From Flavobacterium acetivorans (lineage in GTDB: Bacteria > Bacteroidota > Bacteroidia > Flavobacteriales > Flavobacteriaceae): 64,000 bases of DNA. The notes below the pieces were generated by a model that ran no database searches, was not told the origin of the DNA, and saw only the letters and a program-made list of their open reading frames with translations. Location of the stretch: the NCBI RefSeq assembly GCF_020911885.1, contig NZ_CP087132.1, positions 2,046,001 to 2,110,000 of the forward strand. Direction: 5' to 3'. Of this stretch, positions 16,744 to 24,910 are shown one piece after another; the first letter of the stretch is position 1; the number at the start of each line of letters is the position of its first letter. The position numbers and the translations under genes are program-made.

Positions 16744-17811
16744 TTATATTTTAACGGTCCAACCAAAAGTATCTTCGGCTAACTTATTTTGAATATTTGT
16801 TAACTTGTCTTTAAGTTGTGTTGCCATTGCATTTTCTATTTTTGGCAATTCATGGTATGTCTCTTTATATGAAAAACCGGAGATAGGGCTTATAACGGCA
16901 GCTGTTCCTGCACCAAAGATTTCTTTCAAACTTCCGTTTTCAGCAGCTTCAACTAATTCAGATACTAGAACTGAACGAACTTCCACATTAATACCTTCGC
17001 TTTTTGCTAAGTCAATAAGTGTTTTTCGGGTTACACCATCAAGAATTCTTTCGCTGGTAGGAGCAGTAAGTAAAGTGTCGTTAATTCTAAAGAATACGTT
17101 CATTGTTCCCGCTTCTTCCAGTTTTGTGTGAGTTGCATCATCCGTCCAGATTACTTGTTGGAAACCTTCTTTATTAGCTAAAGTTGTTGGGTAAAATTGA
17201 GCAGCATAATTTCCAGCGGCTTTTGCAGCTCCAATTCCGCCATTTGCGGCTCTGCTAAAGTGTTCAGCAATCACTACTTTTACATCGCCTGAATAATAAG
17301 AAGTAACAGGTGATAAGATAATCATGAATTTATAATCATCAGATGGATTTGCAATTACACCGGTACCGGTTGCAATCATAAATGGTCTGATGTACATGGC
17401 ATTTCCTTTTCCTTTTTTTACCCATTCTTGATCAATTTTCAATAATTGACTCAATCCATCCATAAATACAGTTTCCGGAACTTCAGGCATAGCCATTCTC
17501 ACTGCTGATTTATTGAAGCGATTGTAGTTTTCATCTGGTCTAAAAAGCCAAATATCGCTATTGTCATCTTTGTAAGCTTTCATACCTTCAAAAATGGCTT
17601 GACCATAATGGAAAACTCTCATTGACGGATCGGCTAGGAAAGGAGCGTATGGTTTGATGACCGGGGTTTGCCATTCTCCATTGGTGAAATCACATTCTAA
17701 CATATGATCTGTAAATACAGCTCCAAAGCTTAAGCTGTCAAAATCTACTTCATTTATTTTTGAAGTAGCTGCTTTCGTGATGTCAATTTTGTTGGTTTGA
17801 GTTGCACTCAT
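16744..17811 (-). CDS. ilvE: branched-chain amino acid aminotransferase
   Basis: PLP-dependent fold-type IV transaminase for Leu, Ile and Val, 355 residues. It has MRVFHYGQAIFEGMKAY near the N-terminus, the PLP-lysine block GGIGAAKAAGNYAAQ, EEAGTMNVFF and GAGTAAVISPI. The length fits the larger IlvE type of Bacteroidetes and eukaryotes. A TAATTTTG box at 17893-17900 would give a leader of about 75 bases. Confidence 0.93.
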   Translation of the reverse strand: MSATQTNKIDITKAATSKINEVDFDSLSFGAVFTDHMLECDFTNGEWQTPVIKPYAPFLADPSMRVFHYGQAIFEGMKAYKDDNSDIWLFRPDENYNRFNKSAVRMAMPEVPETVFMDGLSQLLKIDQEWVKKGKGNAMYIRPFMIATGTGVIANPSDDYKFMIILSPVTSYYSGDVKVVIAEHFSRAANGGIGAAKAAGNYAAQFYPTTLANKEGFQQVIWTDDATHTKLEEAGTMNVFFRINDTLLTAPTSERILDGVTRKTLIDLAKSEGINVEVRSVLVSELVEAAENGSLKEIFGAGTAAVISPISGFSYKETYHELPKIENAMATQLKDKLTNIQNKLAEDTFGWTVKI

Positions 17812-17892
17812 AATAAGGTATTGTTTTTACTTTTTTTGGATTAGAAAAAAACTAAATAATCATTTTTTTTATTAAATGAAGTTTAATTGATG

Positions 17893-17900
17893 CAAAATTA
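17893..17900 (-). promoter_or_regulatory. -7 promoter box of ilvE
   Basis: The minus strand reads TAATTTTG (TAnnTTTG), about 80 bases before the ilvE ATG. No leader-peptide or attenuator structure was recognised in the intervening leader. Confidence 0.5.
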
Positions 17901-18055
17901 AATAAAAACTTATTCAATCTTTGATAAAACAACATTAATTGTTGTTATAGAACATCTTTTATTTATATATTAAAAAATGAATAAAATCGAGATAATTTCT
18001 ATAGGATGTGTAATAAATTAGAGTTCTTTTTAAATTAATTATATGTTTTTTTGTC

Positions 18056-18063
18056 TAATTTTG
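18056..18063 (+). promoter_or_regulatory. -7 promoter box of mnmD
   Basis: TAATTTTG matches TAnnTTTG. Transcription from it would begin near 18068, which excludes the longest frame start at 18051 and supports the TTG at 18111. Confidence 0.55.
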
Positions 18064-18110
18064 ACAACTTTAAATTAGTCTTATTCATAAATACCCTCAA
18101 AACAAGCATT

Positions 18111-18776
18111 TTGCAAAGAGAAATTATACAAACTCACGATGGTTCGACCACAATTCATATAAAAGAATGGGATGAATGTTACCATTCTAAACATGGAGCG
18201 ATCCAAGAGGCACAGCATGTTTTTATCAAAAACGGACTTTCCTTATTTCAAAATAAAGAAGTTTCTATCTTGGAAATCGGATTTGGAACTGGGTTAAATG
18301 CATTTATTACTTTTTTGGAAGCAAGGAAGATGAACCAATCAATCCATTATATTGGGGTAGAAGCGTATCCAATTTCGACAGAAGAGTTGGTTTCGATGAA
18401 TTATGTAGAAGAATTGGATGCCAATGGGGAAAAGGAAATTTTTGAAAAGATGCACCAATCCAATTGGGATGAAAAAGTAGAGTTGAGTGATCATTTTTCA
18501 TTGGAAAAACGAAAACAATTCTTTCAAGAAATTGAGGATACAGGCCAATATGATTTGATCTATTTTGATGCTTTTGGCTATCGCGTACAACCCGAGTTGT
18601 GGAGTACGGCGATTTTTTCTAAAATGTTTGCATCCTTAAAAGATAAAGGAATTTTAGTCACTTATGCAGCCAGAGGTGTGATTAAACGCAGTATGATTGA
18701 GGCGGGGTTCACAGTTGAAAAGATGGCTGGACCACCAGGAAAAAGGGAAATGTTTCGGGCTACAAAATCTATGTGA
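18111..18776 (+). CDS. mnmD: tRNA mnm5s2U34 methyltransferase MnmD
   Basis: SAM-dependent methylase completing the 5-methylaminomethyl-2-thiouridine wobble modification, as a stand-alone MnmD domain (221 residues). Seen are REIIQTHDGSTTIHIKEWDE, YHSKHGAIQEAQHVFI, the SAM loop VSILEIGFGTGLNAFITF, YDLIYFDAFGYRVQPELW and the C-terminal GPPGKREMFRA. I place the start at a TTG (18111) directly before QREIIQT, as homologues begin there and the promoter box at 18056-18063 rules out the longer frame. No ATG is available in frame near the conserved start. Confidence 0.88.
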   Translation: MQREIIQTHDGSTTIHIKEWDECYHSKHGAIQEAQHVFIKNGLSLFQNKEVSILEIGFGTGLNAFITFLEARKMNQSIHYIGVEAYPISTEELVSMNYVEELDANGEKEIFEKMHQSNWDEKVELSDHFSLEKRKQFFQEIEDTGQYDLIYFDAFGYRVQPELWSTAIFSKMFASLKDKGILVTYAARGVIKRSMIEAGFTVEKMAGPPGKREMFRATKSM

Positions 18777-18817
18777 TTTACTATTAAGTTATTATACAGT
18801 GTGAAGTGAAAAATCTT

Positions 18818-18825
18818 TATTTTTG
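18818..18825 (+). promoter_or_regulatory. candidate -7 box for the 65-aa gene
   Basis: TATTTTTG matches TAnnTTTG, about 110 bases before the ATG at 18935, which would leave a long AT-rich leader. Confidence 0.4.
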
Positions 18826-18934
18826 TATGAAATAGAATTCATAATTGAACGTTAAATATGTATTATTATGTTTTGAAAAATGTATATTTACAGAAAGTTT
18901 AAATAAAATACTAACCTAAATCTCTTATTTTATT

Positions 18935-19132
18935 ATGTCGAAAATTATGTTTGATTACACTAAATCAATACTGGAAAGAGTAAGTTTCGATCCGACACTT
19001 TTTTGTAAGGAATTAGAAAAAGCCATTAAAACCTTGTTGCCTTACGAAATGGAACAGTTGAAGGAATGGTTGTCTACCTTTATAATCGAAAAACCGGAAT
19101 TAAAGCAGTGTTTGTTACTGGTTAAAGTATAA
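18935..19132 (+). CDS. small conserved-looking protein, 65 residues
   Basis: A soluble, mostly helical small protein (FDPTLFCKELEKAIKTLLP, YEMEQLKEWLSTFIIE). It has its own candidate promoter, an ATG start and a terminator right after the stop, which argues it is a real gene. I recall similar short proteins in Flavobacterium genomes but know no function. It lies convergent to oxyR. Confidence 0.62.
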   Translation: MSKIMFDYTKSILERVSFDPTLFCKELEKAIKTLLPYEMEQLKEWLSTFIIEKPELKQCLLLVKV

Positions 19133-19144
19133 ATAATTAAGAAA

Positions 19145-19164
19145 AAGGAACCTCTCGGTTCCTT
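19145..19164. terminator. bidirectional terminator
   Basis: 8-bp stem AAGGAACC/GGTTCCTT with loop TCTC and flanking A/T runs, between the 65-aa gene and oxyR. Confidence 0.85.
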
Positions 19165-19169
19165 TTTTT

Positions 19170-20111
19170 TTATTTCTTTTGGATTGGACTTATAATTTGT
19201 ACATTTTGAAAGACAATGGCTCCTTTTATAACACCGGCAATGGTACTTCTTAGGGCGTCAATAATTTGTATTTTTAATTCATTTTTTGGAAAAAGAAGGC
19301 TTATTTCGCGAGCCGGTTTAGGTTCCTTAAAATGGCGAAGTTTTCTTTTATCAGATTCTTTTAAATCCAAAGTGTGCAAGTAGGGTAAGAGCGTTGTTCC
19401 GAGTCCTTCGTCGGCTAGTTTTATTAAGGTTTCAAAGCTTCCGCTTTCTATTCGAAAATGATTGAAATCTTTTGTAGTGTTTTGTTTGCACAAATTAAGG
19501 ATACCCTCTCTAAAGCAATGTCCGTCCTGTAACAATAATATTTCGTCTAAATTTAAATCCTCAATTTCGATTTCTTCTTTTTTGAAATGTTGATGTTCTT
19601 CGGGAATATAGGCTACAAACGGTTCAAAATATAAAACAATTTCTTTTATCTTCTCTTCCATCAATGGAGTTGCTGCTATCGCTGCATCCAGATGACCGTT
19701 GTTAAGCCTTGTAATAATTTCCTCAGTATTTAACTCTTCGATAATGAGTTTTACTTTAGGGTATTTTTTAATAAAATTATTCAAGAACATCGGTAATAGA
19801 GTAGGCATGACTGTTGGAATAATACCTAGTCTAAATTCGCCTCCTATGAATCCTTTTTGTTGTTCTACTATGTCTTGTATTCTATCGGCTTCATTAACTA
19901 TGTTTTTGGCTTGATTCACGATCTTTTGACCAATTTCAGTAAGTTGGATTGGTTTTTTAGATCGGTCAAATATTAAGATACTTAATTCTTCTTCTATTTT
20001 TTGAATTTGCATGCTCAACGTGGGTTGAGTGACAAAACATTTTTCGGCAGCAAGGGTAAAATTTTTGTGCTCTGCTACAGCCAGCACGTATTTTAATTGT
20101 GTAATGGTCAT
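19170..20111 (-). CDS. oxyR: OxyR-type hydrogen peroxide regulator (LysR family)
   Basis: LysR-family activator of 313 residues. The N-terminal helix-turn-helix reads LAVAEHKNFTLAAEKCFV and TQPTLSMQIQKIEEEL. With the start at the ATG 20111 (MTITQLKYVL), the two cysteines in DGHCFREGILNLC fall at positions 199 and 208, the same numbers as the redox pair of E. coli OxyR. A longer frame to 20144 is rejected because it adds non-conserved residues. It is divergent from dps with a 95-base shared control region, so peroxide likely switches dps on through it. Confidence 0.93.
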   Translation of the reverse strand: MTITQLKYVLAVAEHKNFTLAAEKCFVTQPTLSMQIQKIEEELSILIFDRSKKPIQLTEIGQKIVNQAKNIVNEADRIQDIVEQQKGFIGGEFRLGIIPTVMPTLLPMFLNNFIKKYPKVKLIIEELNTEEIITRLNNGHLDAAIAATPLMEEKIKEIVLYFEPFVAYIPEEHQHFKKEEIEIEDLNLDEILLLQDGHCFREGILNLCKQNTTKDFNHFRIESGSFETLIKLADEGLGTTLLPYLHTLDLKESDKRKLRHFKEPKPAREISLLFPKNELKIQIIDALRSTIAGVIKGAIVFQNVQIISPIQKK

Positions 20112-20182
20112 ATATAATATTTTATGATGTAAATATAAAAACAATCAATTTAACTTATAGTTTAAAAGCTGTTTTTCTTTGG

Positions 20183-20190
20183 TATTTTTG
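20183..20190 (+). promoter_or_regulatory. -7 promoter box of dps
   Basis: TATTTTTG (TAnnTTTG), 16 bases upstream of the dps ATG, within the oxyR-dps divergent region. The OxyR site itself was not recognised by eye. Confidence 0.6.
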
Positions 20191-20206
20191 AAAAAAAGTA
20201 AAAATT

Positions 20207-20686
20207 ATGGAGAAAAATATTTTAGGATTACCAGTAGAGGCGTCACAATCAATTGTAAATGAATTGAATGTGTTGTTGTCAAATTATCAGGTATATTATC
20301 AAAATTTGAGAGGGATTCATTGGAATATTAAGGGTAAGCGATTCTTTGATTTACATGTTAAGTTTGAGGAATTGTATAATGATTCCCAATTGAAAATAGA
20401 TTTGATTGCGGAGCGAGTTCTTACTTTAGGAGGAATTCCATTGCATACTTTTGAAGATTATTTAGAAAAAAGTACCATCAGCGTAGGGAAAAATATTTTC
20501 AAGGATGAGAAGGCAATTCAGTTAATTGTAAGTTCATTGTCACATCTTTTAATTATTGAAAGGAAAGTTTTTGATTCGGCTACAGCGATAAATGATGAAG
20601 GAACAAGCTCGATGTTAGGCGATTTTATTAGCGAACAAGAAAAAACTATTTGGATGATGCAATCGTGGTTAGAAGAAGGGATTTGA
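20207..20686 (+). CDS. dps: Dps-family ferritin-like DNA protection protein
   Basis: A 159-residue Dps: a dodecameric mini-ferritin that oxidises and stores iron using peroxide. The ferroxidase ligands are all present with canonical spacing: His38, His50, Glu54, Asp65 and Glu69 (E. coli has H51, H63, D67, D78, E82; intervals 12, 4, 11, 4). The N-terminal tail is short and weakly basic, so strong DNA binding is uncertain. Its position opposite oxyR fits peroxide induction. Confidence 0.95.
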   Translation: MEKNILGLPVEASQSIVNELNVLLSNYQVYYQNLRGIHWNIKGKRFFDLHVKFEELYNDSQLKIDLIAERVLTLGGIPLHTFEDYLEKSTISVGKNIFKDEKAIQLIVSSLSHLLIIERKVFDSATAINDEGTSSMLGDFISEQEKTIWMMQSWLEEGI

Positions 20687-20806
20687 AATTTCTAAAGGAA
20701 AACATAGGGGACAGAATGATAGATATTTAGCGTTCTGTTTCATTTTAGCTATGTTAATTTTTTTTAAAATTTTCACAACTTTTTTTTGATTTTATGCATT
20801 TACACC

Positions 20807-20814
20807 TATTTTTG
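20807..20814 (+). promoter_or_regulatory. -7 box just before the 96-aa gene start
   Basis: TATTTTTG ends only 5 bases before the ATG at 20820. If used, transcription starts at or within a base or two of the start codon, giving a leaderless message. Confidence 0.5.
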
Positions 20815-20819
20815 CCCCA

Positions 20820-21110
20820 ATGAAATTAATAGCAAGTCTTTTTTTATTCTTATTTCTAGCCTTTTTATCTACGCCAGCAATTGTGACTGTGATAGAAAAG
20901 TCTTGCGACACTTCTATGTTTTTTAGTTTATCCGAAGAAGAACATCATACCCATAAAGAGATTAAGAATTTTGTTTACGACAACAATTCTTCTTACATCG
21001 GTTTTAACGATGGAAAAATAAACAAGTCTAGTTTAATTCATTCTGAGAACTTATCGAAACACGATAATGTTTCGGCATCCATTTTTTCACCTCCGCCCAA
21101 TTTCGCATAA
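20820..21110 (+). CDS. small secreted His-rich protein upstream of sulP
   Basis: A 96-residue protein with an N-terminal signal (LIASLFLFLFLAFLSTPAIV), a central acidic/His patch (SEEEHHTHKEIK) and the end SPPPNFA. No Cys lipobox; one Cys in the mature part. I do not recognise a characterised family. It lies 82 bases before the SulP transporter gene on the same strand, which with the carbonic anhydrase gene suggests a shared unit. The His/Glu patch could bind a metal, but that is a guess. Confidence 0.6.
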   Translation: MKLIASLFLFLFLAFLSTPAIVTVIEKSCDTSMFFSLSEEEHHTHKEIKNFVYDNNSSYIGFNDGKINKSSLIHSENLSKHDNVSASIFSPPPNFA

Positions 21111-21192
21111 TATTTTCGATTAAATTTTAAAAATTAAATTTCTGCAATCTTTTTGATATGCAGCATATTTACATACAATTTATAGTAATATT

Positions 21193-22848
21193 ATGTCAAA
21201 AAAAATAAATCTTTTTGCCAATTTAAAATCTGATTTTGCTTCAGGTTTGGTAGTTTTTTTAGTTGCACTTCCCTTATGTTTAGGAATTGCAATGGCCTCA
21301 GGGGCGCCCTTATTTTCGGGAATTATTTCAGGAATAATTGGAGGTATTGTTGTGGGCTATTTGAGTCAGTCTCACATTAGTGTTACGGGTCCGGCTGCGG
21401 GATTAACAGCAATTATATTGACCGCAATTACAGATCTTGGTGCTTTCGATGTTTTTTTAACTGCAGTTTTTATTGCAGGATTAATCCAATTAGGTTTGGG
21501 GTTTTTAAAAGCAGGAAGTATTTCTAATTATTTCCCAACCAATGTAATTGAAGGAATGTTAGCAGGTATTGGAGTCATTATTATTTTAAAACAAATCCCA
21601 CATGCTTTTGGATATGATGCTGATTTTGAAGGAGACCAGTCTTTTGTACAGAATGATGGGAACAATTCTTTTACTGCTTTATTTGAAGTTTTTAATCATA
21701 TTCAATTAGGAGCGGTTGTAATTACAGCTGTTTCTTTAGTTATCCTTATTTCTTGGGATAAGGTTTCTTTCTTGAAGAAATTGAAGTTAATTCCAGGTGC
21801 CTTGGTGGCGGTAATTCTAGGGATTATTTTAAACGAATGGTTTATCCAATCAGGAAGTTCTTTTGCTATTTCGCAAGAACATTTAGTGAACTTACCTATT
21901 CCTCAGTCTTTTGAAGAGTTTAAGGCAATTATTGTCACTCCAAATTTTGCTGGAATTATGAATCCCCAAGTTTGGGTTGTAGGTTTAACTATTGCTATTG
22001 TTGCTTCTATTGAAACCTTGTTATGCATTGAAGCTGCTGATAGAATGGATGCGCAAAAGAGATATACTAATACTAATATTGAGCTTAAAGCACAAGGAAT
22101 TGGAAATATGGTGAGTTCTCTTTTAGGAGGATTGCCTATGACATCAGTGGTTGTAAGATCTTCGGCGAATAATAATGCTGGGGCAAAATCTAAAATGTCT
22201 ACTATTATTCACGGCTTATTATTATTGATAAGTGTGCTTAGTATTCCTATGATTTTAAATAAGATACCATTGGCAACTTTGGCAACAATACTAATTTTAG
22301 TTGGTTACAAATTGGCAAAACCAGCTACGTTTATTCATTTTTGGCAGAAAGGCAAGTATCAGTTTGTCCCTTTTATTGCTACTTTGATTGCTGTGGTTGC
22401 TACAGATTTGCTTAAAGGAGTCTTGTTAGGAATTGTTATCAGTGTTATTTTTATCTTGAGAGGAAACTTAAAACGCGCCTACAGTTTCAAAAAAGAAGAG
22501 TATATAGATGGAGATATTATTCATATCGATTTAGCCCAAGAAGTCTCTTTCTTGAATAAAGCGGCCATAAAATTGACGCTGAATGAAATACCTGAAAATT
22601 CTAAAGTAATTATCAATGCACATGATACTGTCTATATTGCTCACGATATCTTGGATTTAATACGAGAATTCAAAACGACAAGAGCAATTGATGAGAATAT
22701 TAAGGTAAAATTGAAAGGCTTTAAAAAGGCTTACGACCTGGAGAATACGCCAGATTCGCCGAATCACGTTACCTTTGAACATTATTACGATGTTGCCAAA
22801 AGAGTAATGGTTAAGAAAGAAAAAGTTAATGAAATTTTTCAAAATTAA
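21193..22848 (+). CDS. SulP-family anion (probable bicarbonate) transporter with STAS domain
   Basis: A 551-residue SulP/SLC26 transporter. The N-terminus (FASGLVVFLVALPLCLGIAM) and SVTGPAAGLTAIIL are family marks, followed by 10-14 hydrophobic segments and a C-terminal STAS-like domain (about 440-540). The family carries sulfate, bicarbonate or organic anions. A beta-carbonic anhydrase gene 91 bases downstream makes bicarbonate the best guess, as in other Bacteroidetes SulP-CA pairs. Direct substrate evidence is absent. Confidence 0.88.
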   Translation: MSKKINLFANLKSDFASGLVVFLVALPLCLGIAMASGAPLFSGIISGIIGGIVVGYLSQSHISVTGPAAGLTAIILTAITDLGAFDVFLTAVFIAGLIQLGLGFLKAGSISNYFPTNVIEGMLAGIGVIIILKQIPHAFGYDADFEGDQSFVQNDGNNSFTALFEVFNHIQLGAVVITAVSLVILISWDKVSFLKKLKLIPGALVAVILGIILNEWFIQSGSSFAISQEHLVNLPIPQSFEEFKAIIVTPNFAGIMNPQVWVVGLTIAIVASIETLLCIEAADRMDAQKRYTNTNIELKAQGIGNMVSSLLGGLPMTSVVVRSSANNNAGAKSKMSTIIHGLLLLISVLSIPMILNKIPLATLATILILVGYKLAKPATFIHFWQKGKYQFVPFIATLIAVVATDLLKGVLLGIVISVIFILRGNLKRAYSFKKEEYIDGDIIHIDLAQEVSFLNKAAIKLTLNEIPENSKVIINAHDTVYIAHDILDLIREFKTTRAIDENIKVKLKGFKKAYDLENTPDSPNHVTFEHYYDVAKRVMVKKEKVNEIFQN

Positions 22849-22939
22849 TACAAATAAAAGATCAATGTAATTCGGATTTTAAAATTGATTTACATTTACA
22901 AATGTTTTAAAGCTAATTAAAATTAAAAAAATAAATAAG

Positions 22940-23575
22940 ATGAGTGATTTTTATAAAAAAATATTAGACAATAATAAAAAATGGGTTGAAGAGGCATTAT
23001 CAAAAGACGCGAACTATTTTGCAGATTTAGCCAAAGGTCAAACACCACCATTGTTATGGATAGGATGTTCTGATAGTCGTGTTCCTGCTAATGAAATTAT
23101 CGGAGCTAAACCAGGTGAGGTATTTGTACATAGAAATATTGCCAATATGGTTGTACATTCTGATATGAACATGCTAAGTGTTTTAGATTATGCGGTAAAT
23201 GTTTTAAAAGTAAAGCATGTTATTGTATGTGGACACTATGGTTGTGGTGGAATAAAAGCCGCAATGGGAAATGATTCTATAGGTATTATTGACAACTGGA
23301 TCAGACACATTAAGAATGTGTATCGTTTGCATAATGTTTATTTGGATTCGATTACTGATGAAAATGAGCGTTTTAATGCCTTTGTTGAGATAAATGCAAA
23401 AGAACAAGTTTTTGATTTATCAAAAACATCAATCGTTCAAAACGCTTGGAAAAACGGTCAGGATTTAACCATACACGGTTGGGTTTATGGTTTGAATTCC
23501 GGTTTTGTTACGGATTTAAATGTCAACATCAGCTCAAACCATGAATTGGACGAAGTTTACCAATTAAATTTATAA
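22940..23575 (+). CDS. beta-class carbonic anhydrase
   Basis: Cytoplasmic zinc enzyme interconverting CO2 and bicarbonate, 211 residues. Zinc ligands are Cys43 (in GCSDSRVPANE), His99 and Cys102 (in CGHYGCGG), with the Asp45-Arg47 dyad; E. coli Can has C42, D44, H98, C101, one residue less. HRNIAN is also present. It follows the SulP gene and ends in a UUCG-loop terminator, so the two form a CO2/bicarbonate supply unit. Confidence 0.95.
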   Translation: MSDFYKKILDNNKKWVEEALSKDANYFADLAKGQTPPLLWIGCSDSRVPANEIIGAKPGEVFVHRNIANMVVHSDMNMLSVLDYAVNVLKVKHVIVCGHYGCGGIKAAMGNDSIGIIDNWIRHIKNVYRLHNVYLDSITDENERFNAFVEINAKEQVFDLSKTSIVQNAWKNGQDLTIHGWVYGLNSGFVTDLNVNISSNHELDEVYQLNL

Positions 23576-23583
23576 AAATAAAA

Positions 23584-23601
23584 AATCGCCTTCGGGCGAT
23601 T
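23584..23601. terminator. UUCG-loop terminator after carbonic anhydrase
   Basis: 7-bp stem AATCGCC/GGCGATT with a TTCG tetraloop, A-run before and eight T after. It also fits the convergent LETM1-related gene, whose stop lies at 23606. Confidence 0.85.
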
Positions 23602-23605
23602 TTTT

Positions 23606-24808
23606 TTATTCGTTTTCGTCAAGATTTTCATTGAAAGCCGAGGGCAGTAGTTTAGGGATAAACTTAATTAAAATAGGGAGTAGTAAGCTGCCACCGGGAA
23701 GCAGGAAAATAGTTAGAGAAGGAATTGTTTTGCAAATATCTAACAATTGCTTTTTTACCTTTTTCTTTTCTTTTTCGTCTAAATCTCTTCTAGTGGAATA
23801 GGCTAGTAATAGCATCAATTCTTTACTTTGAATGATTTCTTTTATCAGTCTGTTTTTATTGCGTGTAATTAATGTAATTACACTTTGCGTTGTTTGATCA
23901 TAGAAATGTTTAACCGGATTGGAGTAATTAAAATAAGGAATCTCATTTTTATGGTTCATTATAAATTCGTCTGTGCTTTTAATACTTTCGCTTACAAAAG
24001 CATCGGGAATCTCAATAAGCTCTGCTAATTTATGCAAGAAATAGGTTTCTTCATTTTCAATTTTTCCGTCACTCCATAGTGCCATTCCGGCCATATCGAT
24101 CAAATAGTATTTTTCTAATTCAGAACTGAAATAGTCTAAATTAAGACCTTCCAAATTTTGGACACTCACACGCGAGAATTTACTATAGCGGACAGAAGCT
24201 TCAAAAAGTTTAATCAATAAATCATCATAATAGGATTTATGAGACTTGGTTTTCAAAGCCAGAGAAACTAAGCTGATAACGGCCTCTTCAATTTTTTTTA
24301 AATATTTCTCAGGGATGATTCCATGAATTAAATATTGACGGAATGCCAATACGTCAATAAACAATAACGCATTGGTTACAATGTGAGAAAAATTTTTACT
24401 GATAATGTCTATATTGGTTTGAACCCTATTGTCAATTATCTTTTCTAAATTTAAAGAAGCGGGGCTATTGGGTAATACTTTTTTAAATAAATTAAATCCC
24501 TGCGGATTCATTGAGTTGTAAAAATCTAATGCTTTGGCAATAAAAATTTCTGGATTGTTTTCTTGGGTTGTTAAACCATAAATGGAATAAAGGGTGTTTA
24601 ATAAAGCCACTTTTGGAATTTCATTTTGCATCCAGCCCTTAGTTTCTATTGGAACTGCTGTTTCAAAAGAGACAATATGACCATAAATGAATCCAGTATT
24701 TCTGATATTTTGATAAAATAAATTAGGATTGCTATAAACAGTTAAAGGGACTGTTTTTTGCTTAGTAAAATATTTGTCTATCCAACCTGATGCAGAAGGG
24801 TTAATCAT
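23606..24808 (-). CDS. LETM1-related protein
   Basis: A 400-residue, mostly helical protein (INPSASGWIDKYFTKQKTVP N-terminus). The C-terminal part (about 340-395), EKKKVKKQLLDICKTIPSL then LLPGGSLLLPILIKFIPKL, resembles the membrane and LETM1 segment of mitochondrial LETM1. The central TerB-like acidic helices (LWSDGKIENEETYFLHKLAE) are also visible. Flavobacterial homologues are annotated as LETM1-related biofilm-associated proteins; I know of no firm function. It stands alone on the minus strand between carbonic anhydrase and sodC. Confidence 0.75.
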   Translation of the reverse strand: MINPSASGWIDKYFTKQKTVPLTVYSNPNLFYQNIRNTGFIYGHIVSFETAVPIETKGWMQNEIPKVALLNTLYSIYGLTTQENNPEIFIAKALDFYNSMNPQGFNLFKKVLPNSPASLNLEKIIDNRVQTNIDIISKNFSHIVTNALLFIDVLAFRQYLIHGIIPEKYLKKIEEAVISLVSLALKTKSHKSYYDDLLIKLFEASVRYSKFSRVSVQNLEGLNLDYFSSELEKYYLIDMAGMALWSDGKIENEETYFLHKLAELIEIPDAFVSESIKSTDEFIMNHKNEIPYFNYSNPVKHFYDQTTQSVITLITRNKNRLIKEIIQSKELMLLLAYSTRRDLDEKEKKKVKKQLLDICKTIPSLTIFLLPGGSLLLPILIKFIPKLLPSAFNENLDENE

Positions 24809-24862
24809 TTCTCATTTTTAAAGCTGCAAAGCTATGTTTTTTTTGATTAGCTTATTAAACTA

Positions 24863-24902
24863 AAACAACCATCTTATCATAAAATAAATAGGATGGTTGT
24901 TT
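24863..24902 (-). terminator. terminator after sodC
   Basis: 11-bp stem AAACAACCATC/GATGGTTGTTT with an 18-base AT-rich loop, 9 bases past the sodC stop. The minus strand continues with AGTTTAAT, a weak T-tract. Confidence 0.65.
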
Positions 24903-24910
24903 GAATTGTT

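Noticed and set aside
17812..18050. Possible leader peptide or riboswitch before ilvE
   Set aside because: The AT-rich stretch shows no run of Leu/Ile/Val codons and no paired structure that I could recognise; only the -7 box was kept.
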